From assembly GCF_964204865.1 (NCBI RefSeq), contig NC_135258.1, positions 6,129,001 through 6,193,000 of the forward strand: 64,000 bases of DNA, read 5' to 3'. The position numbers were made by a program, and so were the translations under genes. The number at the start of each line of letters is the position of its first letter. Within the stretch, counting starts at the first letter, position 1. This DNA is from Styela clava (taxonomy: Eukaryota > Chordata > Ascidiacea > Stolidobranchia > Styelidae). Shown piece by piece: positions 1-12,204 of the stretch. Under the pieces are notes generated by a model. It was not told the DNA's origin. It saw only the letters and a program-made list of their open reading frames with translations, and ran no database searches.

Positions 1-2400
1 CAAGTGGATATACACCCGGTGGAGAACAGTCAATTATTTGTTGGCGAGAATTGTTATGCAGCGGGATGATCACGACGACGCAGTGAAAGATAATGATATC
101 ACGAGAACAAGAATGAGAAAATTGCTACATTTTATAGAATATCCCTGGGAAAGAATGTAGTTCATTCTTATGTTCCATGCCAATGCTTTTCAAACTACCA
201 AAGACTCTCAACACTTTCGCTTCTTCTCTTCTATAAAAATACATTGTTATTATATATTCGCATTTCCATCTGTTTGTTCGTGCTCCCAGATAACCGATCA
301 GCGCCTCCAAGGAGGACGGGGTCCCCTTTCATGAAACCCTGTCATAAACTAAAAGAGGCGATCGTGCTTCTCTTGCCTGTTGTCATGCTGTCCCTGGAAT
401 TCAGCTACAACAAAAATTTCACGAAAACGGATTTTTAAATTTTATGATTTTAATAATATTCTCAACAATGAATGATATACGGGTGGTAAAATGCCAAGTT
501 ATTCCAACAACATGATCATGCACCTTTGACAGAGCCCCAAGAGCTCTAACTACAAATATCAAAAATGTGAGGCTAAAATAGTCACACTACAACATTGTCA
601 AATGTGCTGTATTTACGATAGATAACAGGTTTACCAAAAAGAATTACATGCAAAATGGTAAAATAAAGATCAATTCAGCAATATCTACTTGGTGATATTC
701 ATCTGTTGATGATTTTATGTGTTTGTTTCGGAAGTTTAATAACAGAAGTAATTGTGGTTGTTGGGGATGTTTTAAAAAAGGTTGCATGGAAAAAAGTTTT
801 CACAAAATGTCAAGGTTTGATAGTAGTAGAGAAGTAGAAAAAATAATCCCATGTTTGTTTTTTCATTTGATAACCACGCCACAGAACTTCCCCGATAAGT
901 ATACGCAGCAATTGCGAGAGGCAGAAATGCTAAGATAGGATTTCATCGCATTACAAACCAATATTAGCAATTCTTATATATATTCGCGCATTCCCAGCTG
1001 AACAGCGTGAAAAAGATTGTACCCATCTACACACTTTAAGAACTATGTCAGATGAGCGTCATATTATCGAATATCAGTAAAGGAATAGTGCAAAGGGAAA
1101 AGACATATAAGGCGGAACTTTCAGTAGTATGCAATCAAATAATCTTATTGTAGAATATATATTTAAAAACATTTCGTCACGCCAACTGCAGTCCGAAACT
1201 TTTTGTCTCTGGCTGAGCTTAGATACCAATTGGCACTCATGTAAACTGGTAAGACTGTAAGAGGCACGCGATGGAGCAGATACTAAGAGCAGATACAACC
1301 CCCAGCTGTCATTTGAGTGGGTACTGCTGTTTTTATTGCAGATGTTACTGATCTTTTTGTATTAAAGATTTACTGGCATCACCGATTTAAGGATGTTGGA
1401 AACCAACCCGCAATATTACAAAACTTACTTTCAACACGCGGTTTGAATGAATGAAAAAGCTGAAACTAGTATTCTTTAGAACAGCATACAAATTCTATGG
1501 AATGAAATCATACACAAAAGCTCGTCAAAAACCTATAGCTCAATAATCAAATGGAATTTGATGCATGTGCGCAAAAATGTGCGCGTTACCACGTACAACC
1601 GAAGCACGCAGGAATATGCGTGTGATGTACTAGTATTCAAAACGTTTGACTCAACTATGTTGGCCTTCTATCTCCACAAGGATATATTAATTTTGCCAAA
1701 GTCAATGCAGCACTGAAAGGTTGCGGTTCTTCCAAAAGAAAACACGTTACACATCTTTAGATACCAGTGGATGGTATTACATGGCCTTGTTCGGAGTGAA
1801 AGACGAGGTCAAATATTTCAATCCAATTCAACTAATAAAATATTTCCCAAGTTCCTAAGCTTAAACTAGGAAAACGAAATGCCAGATGTAGTTTGAAGAG
1901 CGCAATAGAAAGTGGCTAGATGCTGTCGATGGATCTTGGCTTGTATTAGTGAAATAAACTACCATTTATTCTACTAAAATTGAATTTCTGACATTGTCAG
2001 GAGATTCAATGTTACTATGTATGCAAACCTAAACCATGTAGTTATGAAATAATTGTTTTTAACAAAAAGGCGCTCTCGGTCCAAGATGACGCACATTCTG
2101 AACCCTAACCTGGTAACCATACAGTGTTCAGGTTGTGCGCCATCTTGGTACAAATACTTTAAATACACTTATAAAAAAAAATTGCTCAACATTACTCCAC
2201 ACCCACCTGGGTATCATTGTATATGTCATATACATTATATCTAAACAATAAAAAAAAAATTTATGTCCCAAAACAATGTTAAGGCCCGATTCTGCCGGAC
2301 TATCTTATCCAAAATGTATAGTTTACAAAAAACAAATTAAAATATAAACCTCACTGATAAATGGTGGCACAATACAAAATACACCCATATAATGTGCACG
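1..2400. other. No gene recognised
   Basis: Open frames here are short (under about 75 codons), lack domain signatures and are not bounded by convincing splice sites. The one structured piece is a hairpin-like repeat at 2081-2149, annotated separately. I see no RNA gene. Confidence 0.5.
2081..2149. repeat. Hairpin-type MITE fragment
   Basis: An imperfect inverted repeat whose arms read ccaagatgacgcaca and tgtgcgccatcttgg around a core containing ccctaacctggta. The same arms and core recur at 28311-28412, 29195-29307 and 29779-30022, which defines a dispersed family. It is probably a short non-autonomous DNA transposon relic; no coding capacity is visible. Confidence 0.6.
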
Positions 2401-4440
2401 TAAATTAATATGTCCGTTTTTGCTTGTCTAAAGCCCTGCTTAGAGTGATATCGCGTAACGCCATATTAATATATTGTAGCCCAATACATGATCTATGGCT
2501 GGACATAAAATAACAAGTCCCTCCTTATGTGTGTGTGGTAGGGAGGCCGCTGCCCTCACTGAGTTTGTTAACGTAGTCGCAGACGCCATTACGGGTGATC
2601 AGCTCTATTTTGTTACTGTGACGTCGCATTGGCGTAATTTTTTGATGACGAAGTCAGGTGAGGGTCAGGAATATTATATGCAAAAATTGTTACGCTAAGA
2701 TAAGTATAAGTTATTGAGGTAAGAAACTACATCCATAGGTGGCATTAATAGTAATCGTCGCTATTATTAGGCAAGCTCTATTTCGTTATTGTGAATTCGC
2801 ATTGACGTAATTTTTAGATGAAGAAGTCAGGGCAAGGTCAGGAATGATATATGCAAAAATTGTTACGCTAAGATAAGTATAAGTTATTGAGGTATGAAAC
2901 TACACCCATAGCGGACAGACAGGCGTATTTAACACGATTGCATTATGGTCGCTATTATTAGGCAAGCTCTATTTCGTTATTGTGAAGTCGCATTGACGTA
3001 ATTTTTGGATGATGAAGTCAGGTGAAGGTCAGAAATATTATATGCAAAAATTGTTACGCTAAGATAATTAAAAGTTATTGAGGTAAGAAACTACATCCAT
3101 AGGTGGCATTACCAGTAATCGTCGCTATTATTAGGCAAGCTCTATTTCGTTATTGTGAAGTCGCATTGACGTAATTTTTGGATGATGAAGTCAGGTGAAG
3201 GTCAGAAATATTATATGCAAAAATTGTTACGCTAAGATAATTAAAAGTTATTGAGGTAAGAAACTACATCCATAGGTGGCATTACCAGTAATCGTCGCTA
3301 TTATTAGGCAAGCTCTATTTCGTTATTGTGACGTCGTATTGACGTAATTTTTTGATGATTAAATCAGGTGAGGGTCAGGAATATTACGTGCAAAAATTGT
3401 TACGCTAAGTTAACTAGAAGTTATTGAGGTACGAAACTACACCCATACCGGACACACAGGCGTATTTATCACGATTGCATTATGGTCGCTATTATTGGGC
3501 AAGCTCGATTTCGTTATTGTGACATCGCATTGACGTAATTTTTGGATGATGAAGTCAGGTGAGGGTCAGAAATATTATATGCAAAAATTGTTACGCTAAG
3601 ATAATTAAAAGTTATTGAGGTAAGAAACTACATCCATAGGTGGCATTACCAGTAATCGTCGCTATTATTAGGCAAGCTCTATTTCGTTATTGTGACGTCG
3701 TATTGACGTAATTTTTTGATGATTAAATCAGGTGAAGGTCAGGAATATTACGTGCAAAAATTGTTACGCTAAGTTAACTAGAAGTTATTGAGGTACGAAA
3801 CTACACCCATACCGGACACACAGGCGTATTTATCACGATTGCATTATGGTCGCTATTATTGGGCAAGCTCGATTTCGTTATTGTGACATCGCATTGACGT
3901 AATTTTTGGATGACGAAGTCAGGTGAGGGTCAGGAATGATATATGCAAAAATTGTTACGCTAAGATAAGTATAAGTTATCGAGGTAAGAAACTACATCCA
4001 TTGCGCCAAGGCAAATTAATATGTCGGTTTCTGCTGGTCTAAAGCCTTGCATAGAGTGAAAGCGTTCCACGTCCTATATATAAAATGTGGCCCAATACAT
4101 GATCAGTCTCTGGATATTAAATAACAAGTCTTTATGTCTGCGGCACCTAACCTCAATCATTGCGTGAATTAAATGTTCTTTCTGTTTGTCTAAAGCCTAG
4201 CTCAGAGCGGTATCGTATATCACCCTATTAATAGATCGTAGCACAATACATGAGCTATTGCTGGACATAAAATAATAAGTCTTTATGTGTGTGGCACCCA
4301 ACTTCAACCATTGCGTAAAATAACATGTATTTTCTGCTTGTCTAAAGCCTTGGTTAGAGTTGTATCGTATAACGCTCTATTTTAGATTGTAGCACGATAC
4401 ATGAGCTATTGCTGGACAGAAATTGGTCAGAATGGGATAT
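2400..4440. repeat. Outer tandem repeat, ~151-bp period
   Basis: Diverged copies of a unit containing a taaattaatatgt..tgcttgtctaaagcc..agagtg..atacatgagctattgctggacat motif set lie near 2434, 4038, 4189 and 4341 (positions of tctaaagcc). The last three are spaced 151-152 bp apart. The first copy is separated from the rest by the 173/191-bp array, so one tandem family is interrupted by another. No coding sequence is evident. Confidence 0.7.
2590..4010. repeat. Minisatellite array with alternating 173/191-bp units
   Basis: The anchor gcaagctctatttcgttattg (or a one-base variant) starts at 2771, 2962, 3135, 3308, 3499, 3672 and 3863, giving periods of 191, 173, 173, 191, 173 and 191 bp. A partial unit precedes at about 2597 and a lone diverged unit lies at 4593. 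The longer unit carries a segment with ggacacacaggcgtatttatcacgattg where the shorter has aggtggcattaccagtaatcg. Some unit pairs look nearly identical, which suggests recent amplification. Confidence 0.85.
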
Positions 4441-4734
4441 CGTGAACGTTCCTTGGCGACAATTTATTCGCCTGTGATTCTTGTTTAATTTTGAGCTCGG
4501 TACAACGACCCCGATAAGAGAGAGGTCGCTGACGTATTGAGTTTGTTGACATACTCGTAGGCGCCATTACGGGTGACCGTCGCTATACTTTGGCAAGCTG
4601 TATTTCGTTATTGTGACGTCGCAGTGACGTAATTTTTGGATGACGTCATCAGGTAGGGGTCAGGAATCATATATCCAAAAATTGTTACGCCACGCCCACT
4701 AGAAGTTATTCAGGTAAGAAAGTACATGAGACCC

Positions 4735-6008
4735 GAATATTCCCTATCCCGTTGTATATAGGAAAACAAATTAATGATATTATTGAAAAGTTTGTATTTA
4801 ATGGTAGAAATACCTTAAGAATTGATACATTATGTAAAAACAAAATATTAGGAGGATATGATATAATTAATATTCCTCTTTTTACAATGTGCCTTTATGT
4901 CATGACTTCTTATGAATATTACTGTGATAGAATTAATGCTAATATTGAACACTGTAGACAATCCGTATATAATTTCATTGAATATAACATAGGGCAACAA
5001 CTGAGTGTTATTTTTAAAATACCTGTAAATAATAGTGTATCACATACCTTTTTCCCCAATAGATATTATGGAGCCATTATTACTTTCCTTCGGCAATATA
5101 ACATTGCTGGAACTGATTTAGAACAAGGGAAACATCGAATAATTTATAATAAAATAGTTGATAATTTGAAGAGGGGTGACAGAATAGTGTTTCTTAGAGA
5201 TGGTAGTTTGGAAGGAGCTTGTTCAAACATACATTGTAAAATATTGGCTAATAATATGAAACTTTCAATTATAAACTTATGTGGGACATTCTTTCACTAA
5301 AAGTTGAACCAAGGATTAGACATATTACTGGAAATGATTTATGTGTACTTTGTTCTCAAGAACCCGAATTTATATCTCATTTATTTTGGAACTGTGCATT
5401 TACACAAAATGTATATGATTATGTTTTTTCAGTTGTATTAAAAATAAACAATTGCGAGTTAAAAAATATTTATAAAACATGTATTTTACTAGAACTAAAT
5501 AATCAGTGTTTTTCACATTTATCATTAATTGAACGTAATGCAGTCATACTTCTTCTGTGTACTGCAAGATATGAAATATGGTTAGAACGTAATGCAGTTA
5601 TTTTTGAAAATGTTAATCCAAGTGTAAATAGTGTCATAACAAGAATTAGAAAATCCCTTTTAGCAAGGAGAAATATAGAACAACTTAGACATAATCCTAG
5701 TTTTATAAAAGAACTAGACATAATTTGTAAGAATCTATGACTAATTGTATAAATTTTTATTTTTCTGCTATAAATTAAAAACATATAAATTAATGTATAT
5801 TTACTGATAAACATGGGAAACTTTATCTGGAATCAACAATGGAATAATATGAATTGCTGAATAATACTGGATGATGTTTACGAATATATTTGTTTATTAT
5901 ATGTAACTATGTTCTATGATTATTATTTTTTCATCATTTATTTATTTTTACAAAACTGTTATGAATCCACAACGTGGACCTTTAAAAAAAAAAAAAAAAA
6001 AAAAAAAA
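4735..6008 (+). mobile_element. 5'-truncated LINE ORF2 tail with poly(A)
   Basis: This is the 3' end of a non-LTR retrotransposon. The frame open to 5300 encodes a segment like the region after the reverse transcriptase (FVFNGR then LGGYDIINIPLF, as in F.WNGK..GGLGLPNI of L1/Tx1-type elements). The second frame, to 5740, carries a Cys-His motif (CVLC then HLFWNC) typical of the ORF2 C terminus. The two frames overlap at 5279-5300, so about one nucleotide of frameshift separates them. The element ends in an A-run at 5984-6008. The 5' part, including the catalytic reverse transcriptase, is missing, so it is dead on arrival. The exact clade cannot be settled from this fragment. Confidence 0.8.
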
Positions 6009-6090
6009 GAATAAGTTTTTTTTTCTTTTTCACCCAGAAACAGATTATTTTAGATTTCAGTTGAAATGCTGAGAGTAGATAATTTTATCA

Positions 6091-6366
6091 TTAAACATTG
6101 GATTGAACTGTAAATTTTGGTCCGGTGTTTTTTTTTAGCTGTTTTAAGTGCTTTAACTGTGAAGTTGCCTCATAATAAACCACAAATCCGGAATCTGAGT
6201 CTTCTGAATTTTCCAACACACAGAATAAAAACCTATCTGTGACACATGGACAGTTAGAAACATAGGGAACTTGAATTGTAAATTTCTGGAATATCAAGTC
6301 ATTAGTCAGTTCGTTGGAGTAAAATATCTTGCTCCATCTTAATATAGGCTTCAGAGTTTCAGACAT
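6091..6366 (-). CDS. Possible small ORF of unknown function (91 aa)
   Basis: An ATG-initiated frame, head-to-head with the OXSM gene. I do not recognise the protein. It has a mixed, protein-like composition, with a Ser/Asp/Glu patch (ENSEDSDSG) followed by a Lys-rich amphipathic tail. There is no signal peptide, membrane helix or known motif. It could be a real short gene sharing a bidirectional promoter with OXSM, a terminal exon, or chance. It begins about 80 bp beyond the LINE poly(A), so part of it could be element-flanking sequence. Confidence 0.25.
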   Translation of the reverse strand: MSETLKPILRWSKIFYSNELTNDLIFQKFTIQVPYVSNCPCVTDRFLFCVLENSEDSDSGFVVYYEATSQLKHLKQLKKNTGPKFTVQSNV

Positions 6367-6762
6367 CTCATGGTTTGATAGGAGTAAAAATTTAAACCAG
6401 TATCAGTACCATAACATTTTCTTGTTTTTTATACCTTTTTTTTTCTGTTTTGCATTGTAAAATTAACACATGAAAAATTGAAAATAGTCTAATAGATATA
6501 GTCTATGTTCAGCAAATATTGTTTTTTTTCTGGATATTTTGAAATACATGTTTTTTTTTACAGCTGTTTCCAAGGACTTTTAAATCTAAACGATATCTAC
6601 ACTCTACACAAATTAATAATGGTACTGGGTGAAACTATTCAACAACCAAAGGTCCTCATAATATTGTTCTGCATGCCTCTTCATTTCAACCTTGAAAAAG
6701 TTGATTAAATTGAATTTTATATTAAGGTATCTTATCTTACACTAACACTTAAAGTTTTGGCA

Positions 6763-8091
6763 ATGGACTTAGTTTTCAAGAAAACCTGTAAAAAGTTTCT
6801 TTGCCAACGACATGCAAAATTATTCACAATATTTTCTGTGCGATGTTACTCAAGAAATGTTGTCGTTACTGGAATAGGAATTGTATCTCCATTAGGATGT
6901 GGTACACAAAGAGTATGGGAGCGATTAATAAACGGTTCTTGTGGTATAACTAACCTCAAAGGTGAAGGATATGGAAGAATATCTTGCAAGGTGGCAGCTT
7001 ACGTTCCTCGAAATGAATTTGATGAAAAACTTTATGTAGATCGCTCAAAATCTATGATGTCATCATATGCACTTGCTGCTTCAGATGAAGCTTTAAAAGA
7101 CGCAAAGTGGGAGCCGACAACAGAGAAAGAACAATGGAACACGGGCGTTTCTATAGGTGTTGGGATGGTTGAGTTGGATTATGTTTGCGAAACCGGGAAT
7201 AATTTACTTGTCAAAGGCCCAAGGTCTGTGTCGCCTCATTTTGTACCGAGGATATTATTGAACTTACCAGCTGGAGAGGTGGCAATGAGACATCACCTCA
7301 AAGGCCCAAATCATTGTGTTTCTACTGCATGTGCTACTGGTGCTCATGCCATCGGTGATGCAATGAGGTTTATTGCCCATGGTGATTGTGATGTCATGGT
7401 TGCTGGGGCAACAGAGGCTTGTATTTCTCCACTTGGATTAGCAGGGTTCTCACAAATAAGAGCATTGGCTAAAAGCTTCAATGAATTTCCTGAAAAAGCC
7501 TCAAGACCTTTTGATATAGATAGGGAAGGTTTTGTAATGGGAGAAGGTGCTGCAATGCTTGTTTTAGAAGAAGAAAGTCATGCATTAGCACGTCGCGCAA
7601 ATATTTATTCAAGGCTTGCTGGTTATGGACTTTCAGGGGACGCTGAAAACATAGTGTTGCCTTCGGAAGGAGGCCCAGGTGCGAAACGAGCCATGGCAAG
7701 TGCAATTCAAGACTCTGGTTTCAAAGTGTCAGATATAACTTATATAAATGCGCATGCAACCTCAACTCCGCAAGGAGATCGGACAGAAGCTGTTGCAATA
7801 TTCACTTTATTTGAAAATCATATAAATAATTTAGCAGTCTCTTCATCAAAGGGGGCGATTGGACATTTGCTCGGAGCAGCTGGTGCAATTGAAGCTGCAT
7901 TCACTGTTCTGGCTTGCCATCATTCTGTTCTTCCGCCAACACTAAACTTAGACAAGCTTGACCCTAATATTCATTTGGACTGTGTGCCATTGCAGTCGAG
8001 AAGTTGGAAAACTAATGGCCTAAGGGTGGCACTTAGTAACTCGTTTGGTTTCGGTGGGACCAATGCCGCACTCTGTTTTACTAGCGTATAG
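6763..8091 (+). CDS. OXSM: Mitochondrial 3-oxoacyl-[acyl-carrier-protein] synthase (KAS II type)
   Basis: Condensing enzyme of mitochondrial type II fatty-acid synthesis, joining malonyl-ACP to a growing acyl-ACP on the route to octanoyl-ACP and lipoate. Thiolase-fold signatures run the full length: VVVTGIGIVSPLG near residue 35, nucleophile STACATG (Cys190), catalytic NAHATSTP (His331), SSSKGAIGH (Lys363, His368) and C-terminal NSFGFGGTNA. All catalytic residues are intact. The first ~30 residues are basic with a single acid, as in a mitochondrial presequence. The ATG at 6763 is the start: the frame upstream offers only a TTG at 6757 and then a TAA at 6706-6708. It gives 442 residues in one exon, close to the usual length of the family. 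The orthology call rests on motifs and the presequence. Confidence 0.93.
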   Translation: MDLVFKKTCKKFLCQRHAKLFTIFSVRCYSRNVVVTGIGIVSPLGCGTQRVWERLINGSCGITNLKGEGYGRISCKVAAYVPRNEFDEKLYVDRSKSMMSSYALAASDEALKDAKWEPTTEKEQWNTGVSIGVGMVELDYVCETGNNLLVKGPRSVSPHFVPRILLNLPAGEVAMRHHLKGPNHCVSTACATGAHAIGDAMRFIAHGDCDVMVAGATEACISPLGLAGFSQIRALAKSFNEFPEKASRPFDIDREGFVMGEGAAMLVLEEESHALARRANIYSRLAGYGLSGDAENIVLPSEGGPGAKRAMASAIQDSGFKVSDITYINAHATSTPQGDRTEAVAIFTLFENHINNLAVSSSKGAIGHLLGAAGAIEAAFTVLACHHSVLPPTLNLDKLDPNIHLDCVPLQSRSWKTNGLRVALSNSFGFGGTNAALCFTSV

Positions 8092-10535
8092 AATATTATT
8101 TAATTTGATATCCTCCTTTCAATTTTTATATTTGTTTAAAATGAATATATTTGTTTATAAAAGTCATTGAGGACCTGCCATCTTTATCCCGGTGTTATTT
8201 TGAAGCCATACTAGTTCTGCAAATATGCCATTTAACACTGCTGATATTCGAAATAGCATCCGGGGCATATCAGTGCTCCTGCTGCATTGCCACTGAGGTT
8301 TTAACACACACCATCGAACACATAAAACGATTACGAGTTTCAATTTTTAAAATTGACTTTCAAAATTATTATCATGAATTAAAATATAAGCTTATAAGGA
8401 TAGGGTTATTGTTTGTATGAACTCTTAAAGGTGACTAAATAATTAGGTGGTTCGGTGCTAGAGCCACTGAAATTTCTGGAGAAACTTTGCAAATGCCACA
8501 CTGAAAAATATCTTTCTCATTGTATAAACCTGGATCTGGGAAAATACGTAATCCAACCCTTGTTGAGAAAAATCTTGGATTATGCAAGCCTAATAGACTT
8601 GAATAAAGACGCTTAGTAAACTGACTTGAGAGTTCTCGAAAATATACCAATCTAACACTGGTACTTTGTTTGGAATGTGGCAAGTAGACTCTAAATTGCA
8701 AAATTTGCACCATATACAACAGCCAACACTCTTGTAATTTGATTCTGCGAAGAGAGACCTTTGAGCTTTAGCACAAAAAAATCTAAATGGCTTATACACT
8801 ATGTGAAATGTTTCAACATTCTATTAACTCATAGATGTTCAGTTACTAGAAGTTGATTTTTCATGCGGATTGCTAAATTTGGGTCTCATATTTTACAGAT
8901 CATAAGGCACACCATCAATTGCTCAGATTGGGGCTTTACCCATACATAAAAGGGCATTGGGCTATAGAATGATTTTGAAGAGTATGGGGTTACCGTACAA
9001 AGCTCATTAAACGAAAACAAAATTATATTGTTTTATTCAAAGAAAATACAAACGGCGGTTGGTTCATGGTTTTAAGTGTAGGAAGTGAAGCACTCCCTAA
9101 ACCAGGGGTTCCCAAGCTTTTTTCAGGACGACCCCAAAGACAAGTTTCAAATATCCAGTGCGACCCAGGTCGATATATATATTTTTAATGAAACTTCTCG
9201 AGCTTCTTTCACTAAACTCTTGAGTTTGGTCTTATGGTGGTATTAAGTAAAATAAGCTAAAACCAAACAATGATGTCACAATAAGCACCTACATTTTCTA
9301 TAGCATAAGCATAGAGCGTTGCCTATGGACCTGTTTTATAGTAAGCCATGGTACAAACTGCTAAACTTAATAACATGGTTTGTCAAATCTTAGATGTTTT
9401 GTACATCCATTCTCTACTATGCCATACATTAGCAGCACAATCGTTTTGACAAAGAAAAAAAATATTTAAAGTCTGTCTTATTGCAAAATACGTTCCCAAA
9501 TTCCAATGCACCATTCTGTCCAACTCTACGAGTTCGGAGACTTTTAACAGCAATGACCATATACCTTCGAAACCTAGGCCACGTCCATTTTTTTTTTCAT
9601 TTCACTATGTAGGATTGGATGCTTTTCTATAGCCTTGTTCAGAGAAAAATGTAACACGCATTGTCATTGTAATGCAGATTCATTTCAAGTTGTAGGAAAG
9701 TCGTCTTGAAAGCAATTGCAAAATTAAAACCAAAGTGTTTTGACCACCCAGCATTGAATTTACCAGTTACACTGACCGGGCAAATTTGAATCCAGTTATC
9801 ATCATCATGATTAGTGAATGCAACAGGCCAACAGTACATACTTGATATGGCATTAGGGCAGAAAATAAATGGTAATAACTGTATTATCGGAGACACAGTC
9901 AATGAGAAAGGTTTTACTGTGAGTTTCATTGAACTAATTGGGGCTAATTTTTAACGCTGCCTGACACATAGTTGACATGATAGTTTTGAAAAATATATTA
10001 TAATTTATATCAAAGCTTTTGACCAGCTGCACTCTGGATGCAACAATGACATGGATGGTCAGTGATAGACGGTATTGAAAATATAACCTAACTGAAAGGC
10101 ACATTGATAACACTGGGAAAGAATATTGGGGTGTTACTACACAGAACAACAGTTAAAAATTGCAAATGAAAAATATACCACAACATGTATCACTGTAAAA
10201 TGAGAGTTTGCTGGCCTTTCAATTCAGTTACAAAAATGACCACATTGTAAAAGTATTCTACAAAGCGAGATTTATTTTTTAATGAGCATTGCAACAATAA
10301 AAAGATATGCAAAATAGGTAAAATTTTCCTTGATTGTAGAATTCTCCATATAAAGTCTGCCTGTTGAAAATGATCGTTGATTCCAGTACGAATAAATTTG
10401 ATGGCGATTTTTATAAGCTTGTTTGCTTATAGTTCAGCTTCATAATCACTACAAATGAATTGAAAATAATTCCACGTTGTTTATTAAAAAGTAAAAAATG
10501 AATAAGTATAAAGGGCATATTATATCGCTTTATAT
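8092..10535. other. Intergenic stretch, no gene seen
   Basis: Only short, low-complexity frames. An hAT-type terminal sequence (caggggttcccaagc followed by gaccccaaag) begins at 9103, but I could not find its partner end, so it is probably a truncated copy. Confidence 0.5.
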
Positions 10536-10797
10536 CAGTGGTACTCAAACTTTTTAAGCCGCACCCCCGTTTAGATTTTGTCCTGCGCTTTACCTTAAAA
10601 ATACCTAGCTAACAATTAGCTACAAATAACAGATAGTAAGGCAAAAAGTATGTTTTTTTCAAAACACACGTAGATGTTCTAAATAACTCAGGCAAAATCA
10701 AGTCTAACGAATATTTTTATTTTTCATCAGCTTCACGTCCGCTCAAAAATTGTCTACACCACCCTTGTGGGCGCGCCCCACTGTTTGAGAACCACTG
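10536..10797. mobile_element. hAT-type MITE with 8-bp target duplication
   Basis: Termini CAGTGGTACTCAAAC and its near-inverse gtttgagaaccactg bound 262 bp. The flanks carry a perfect 8-bp duplication, ctttatat, at 10528-10535 and 10798-10805. Such ends and 8-bp duplications are typical of hAT transposons. There is no transposase, so it is non-autonomous. A decayed relative lies at 30830-31035. Confidence 0.9.
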
Positions 10798-10896
10798 CTT
10801 TATATGTATGATTTAGCAGTTCAAAAATAAAATGAACAACACAGATATTTTCCATCTTATATGTTCAACAATCTGAATTTGGTATTTCTCAGAAAG

Positions 10897-12129
10897 CTAA
10901 TGAAGAAGTAAATGCCTTTTAAGATGATGTCGTAGTGAAAAGCATTTACTGCAAACATCACATTTATGGGGTTTAAGATTTGTATGTGTGAGCATATGCC
11001 GTTTTAAATTGGCTGAACGTAGAAACTTTGATCCACACAATTCACACTCGAACTTTCTATCATTGGTGTGAGTTTCTTCATGAGATTTCACATGACCGGC
11101 TTGGGTGAATTTTTTCCCACAAACTTCACATTCAAATTGCTTTATGTTAGAATGGATAAGCATGTGTCTTTTCACATCACTAGGTTTAGTAAAATTCTTT
11201 TGACATATTTCACATTTGTAGTCTTTAGCACCAGAGTGTGTTCGAATGTGAGACTTCAAATGCCAAGGCCAAAGAAATTTTCTTTTGCATATTTTGCATT
11301 CATAATCTTTACTGTCGGTATGAGTATGAAAATGTCGTTTTAGTGCGGAATGTGTTTTGAACTTTCTCTGACAAACTTCGCAATTAAACTCCTTCAACTC
11401 CTTGTGAATTGATAAATGGTTTGTTAGCGCATTTATCTTGCTAAATTTTTTGCCACAAACATTGCATTTGTGTGCGGCTTTTACTTGATGAACAAGATAA
11501 TGTTTATTCAGGTCAACTTTTCGGATAAATTTCATTTTGCATTGATGGCATTCATATGGTTTGGATTCTCCATGAAAAAGTTTAAGATGTTGTTCCAAAC
11601 TAGTACGAACACTGAATATCTTTCCACATTTTTTACATTGCTTATCAGAAGATTTGTCAATTAGAGTGAGAGACTGAGAGTTGATAACTTCGCTCAATGA
11701 CTGTGGTGTTGATTTTCGTCCTCTTTTTCTTGTTTTTTTGTGGAATAAATTCTTGGTCAATGATTCCGCTATTTTGTCTACATTTTTGTAATTTTTTAAT
11801 GGGCTTTGAACTTTCCTCTTTTTCGAATAGTCATTTTCCAATACTTCATATTCTTCTTTCACTAATTCATCATTCCCCACACTTGATTCTATCACTTCAA
11901 TGCCTATTATTTGACCATCATCAGTTTCTGCCACAGAACCATCAACCTCTATTTCCACATATGTTTGGGGAAATTGTAAATCCAAGTCTATTGGTGAATC
12001 CATCATATCAGAATTCATATGACATAATACTGTAATACGATAACATTCTGTAAAAATAATTTTCACTGAGAGTAATAATAACCATATCAATATATCGTGC
12101 TCTGCTTTCAGTAATATTTCAGCGGCCAT
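10897..12129 (-). CDS. Nine-finger C2H2 zinc finger protein
   Basis: A likely nuclear DNA-binding protein. Nine consecutive C2H2 fingers occupy residues 165-410 of the longest frame: Cys pairs at 165/168, 194/197, 222/225, 250/253, 278/281, 306/309, 334/337, 362/365 and 390/393, each with its two His. The last His is the final residue. An acidic region (residues 45-100) and basic patches (KKRKV at 103, KKTRKRGRK at 131) precede the fingers, consistent with an activation region and nuclear localisation. The start is uncertain: residues 1-37 from the ATG at 12129 are hydrophobic and atypical, and a tttttacag acceptor-like site lies just upstream of Met38. The real start may therefore be Met38 with a 5' non-coding exon. 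No KRAB, BTB or SCAN domain is seen. Orthology cannot be assigned from fingers alone. Confidence 0.85.
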   Translation of the reverse strand: MAAEILLKAEHDILIWLLLLSVKIIFTECYRITVLCHMNSDMMDSPIDLDLQFPQTYVEIEVDGSVAETDDGQIIGIEVIESSVGNDELVKEEYEVLENDYSKKRKVQSPLKNYKNVDKIAESLTKNLFHKKTRKRGRKSTPQSLSEVINSQSLTLIDKSSDKQCKKCGKIFSVRTSLEQHLKLFHGESKPYECHQCKMKFIRKVDLNKHYLVHQVKAAHKCNVCGKKFSKINALTNHLSIHKELKEFNCEVCQRKFKTHSALKRHFHTHTDSKDYECKICKRKFLWPWHLKSHIRTHSGAKDYKCEICQKNFTKPSDVKRHMLIHSNIKQFECEVCGKKFTQAGHVKSHEETHTNDRKFECELCGSKFLRSANLKRHMLTHTNLKPHKCDVCSKCFSLRHHLKRHLLLH

Positions 12130-12204
12130 TTGAGACTTTTCTCAGGCATTCAGGGGTGAGTATCACATATGCATCTCTTTCAGAGAAAAAACAGGCTCAG
12201 CAGT

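Noticed and set aside
2400-4700. CRISPR-like repeat array
   Set aside because: The repeats are long tandem units without short unique spacers, in a eukaryotic context; they are minisatellites.
6757-6762. Upstream start for OXSM giving two extra residues
   Set aside because: The codon at 6757 is TTG; the first ATG in frame is 6763 and a stop lies upstream at 6706.
11068-12035. Plus-strand open frames across the zinc finger gene
   Set aside because: They are antisense shadows of the C2H2 coding frame.
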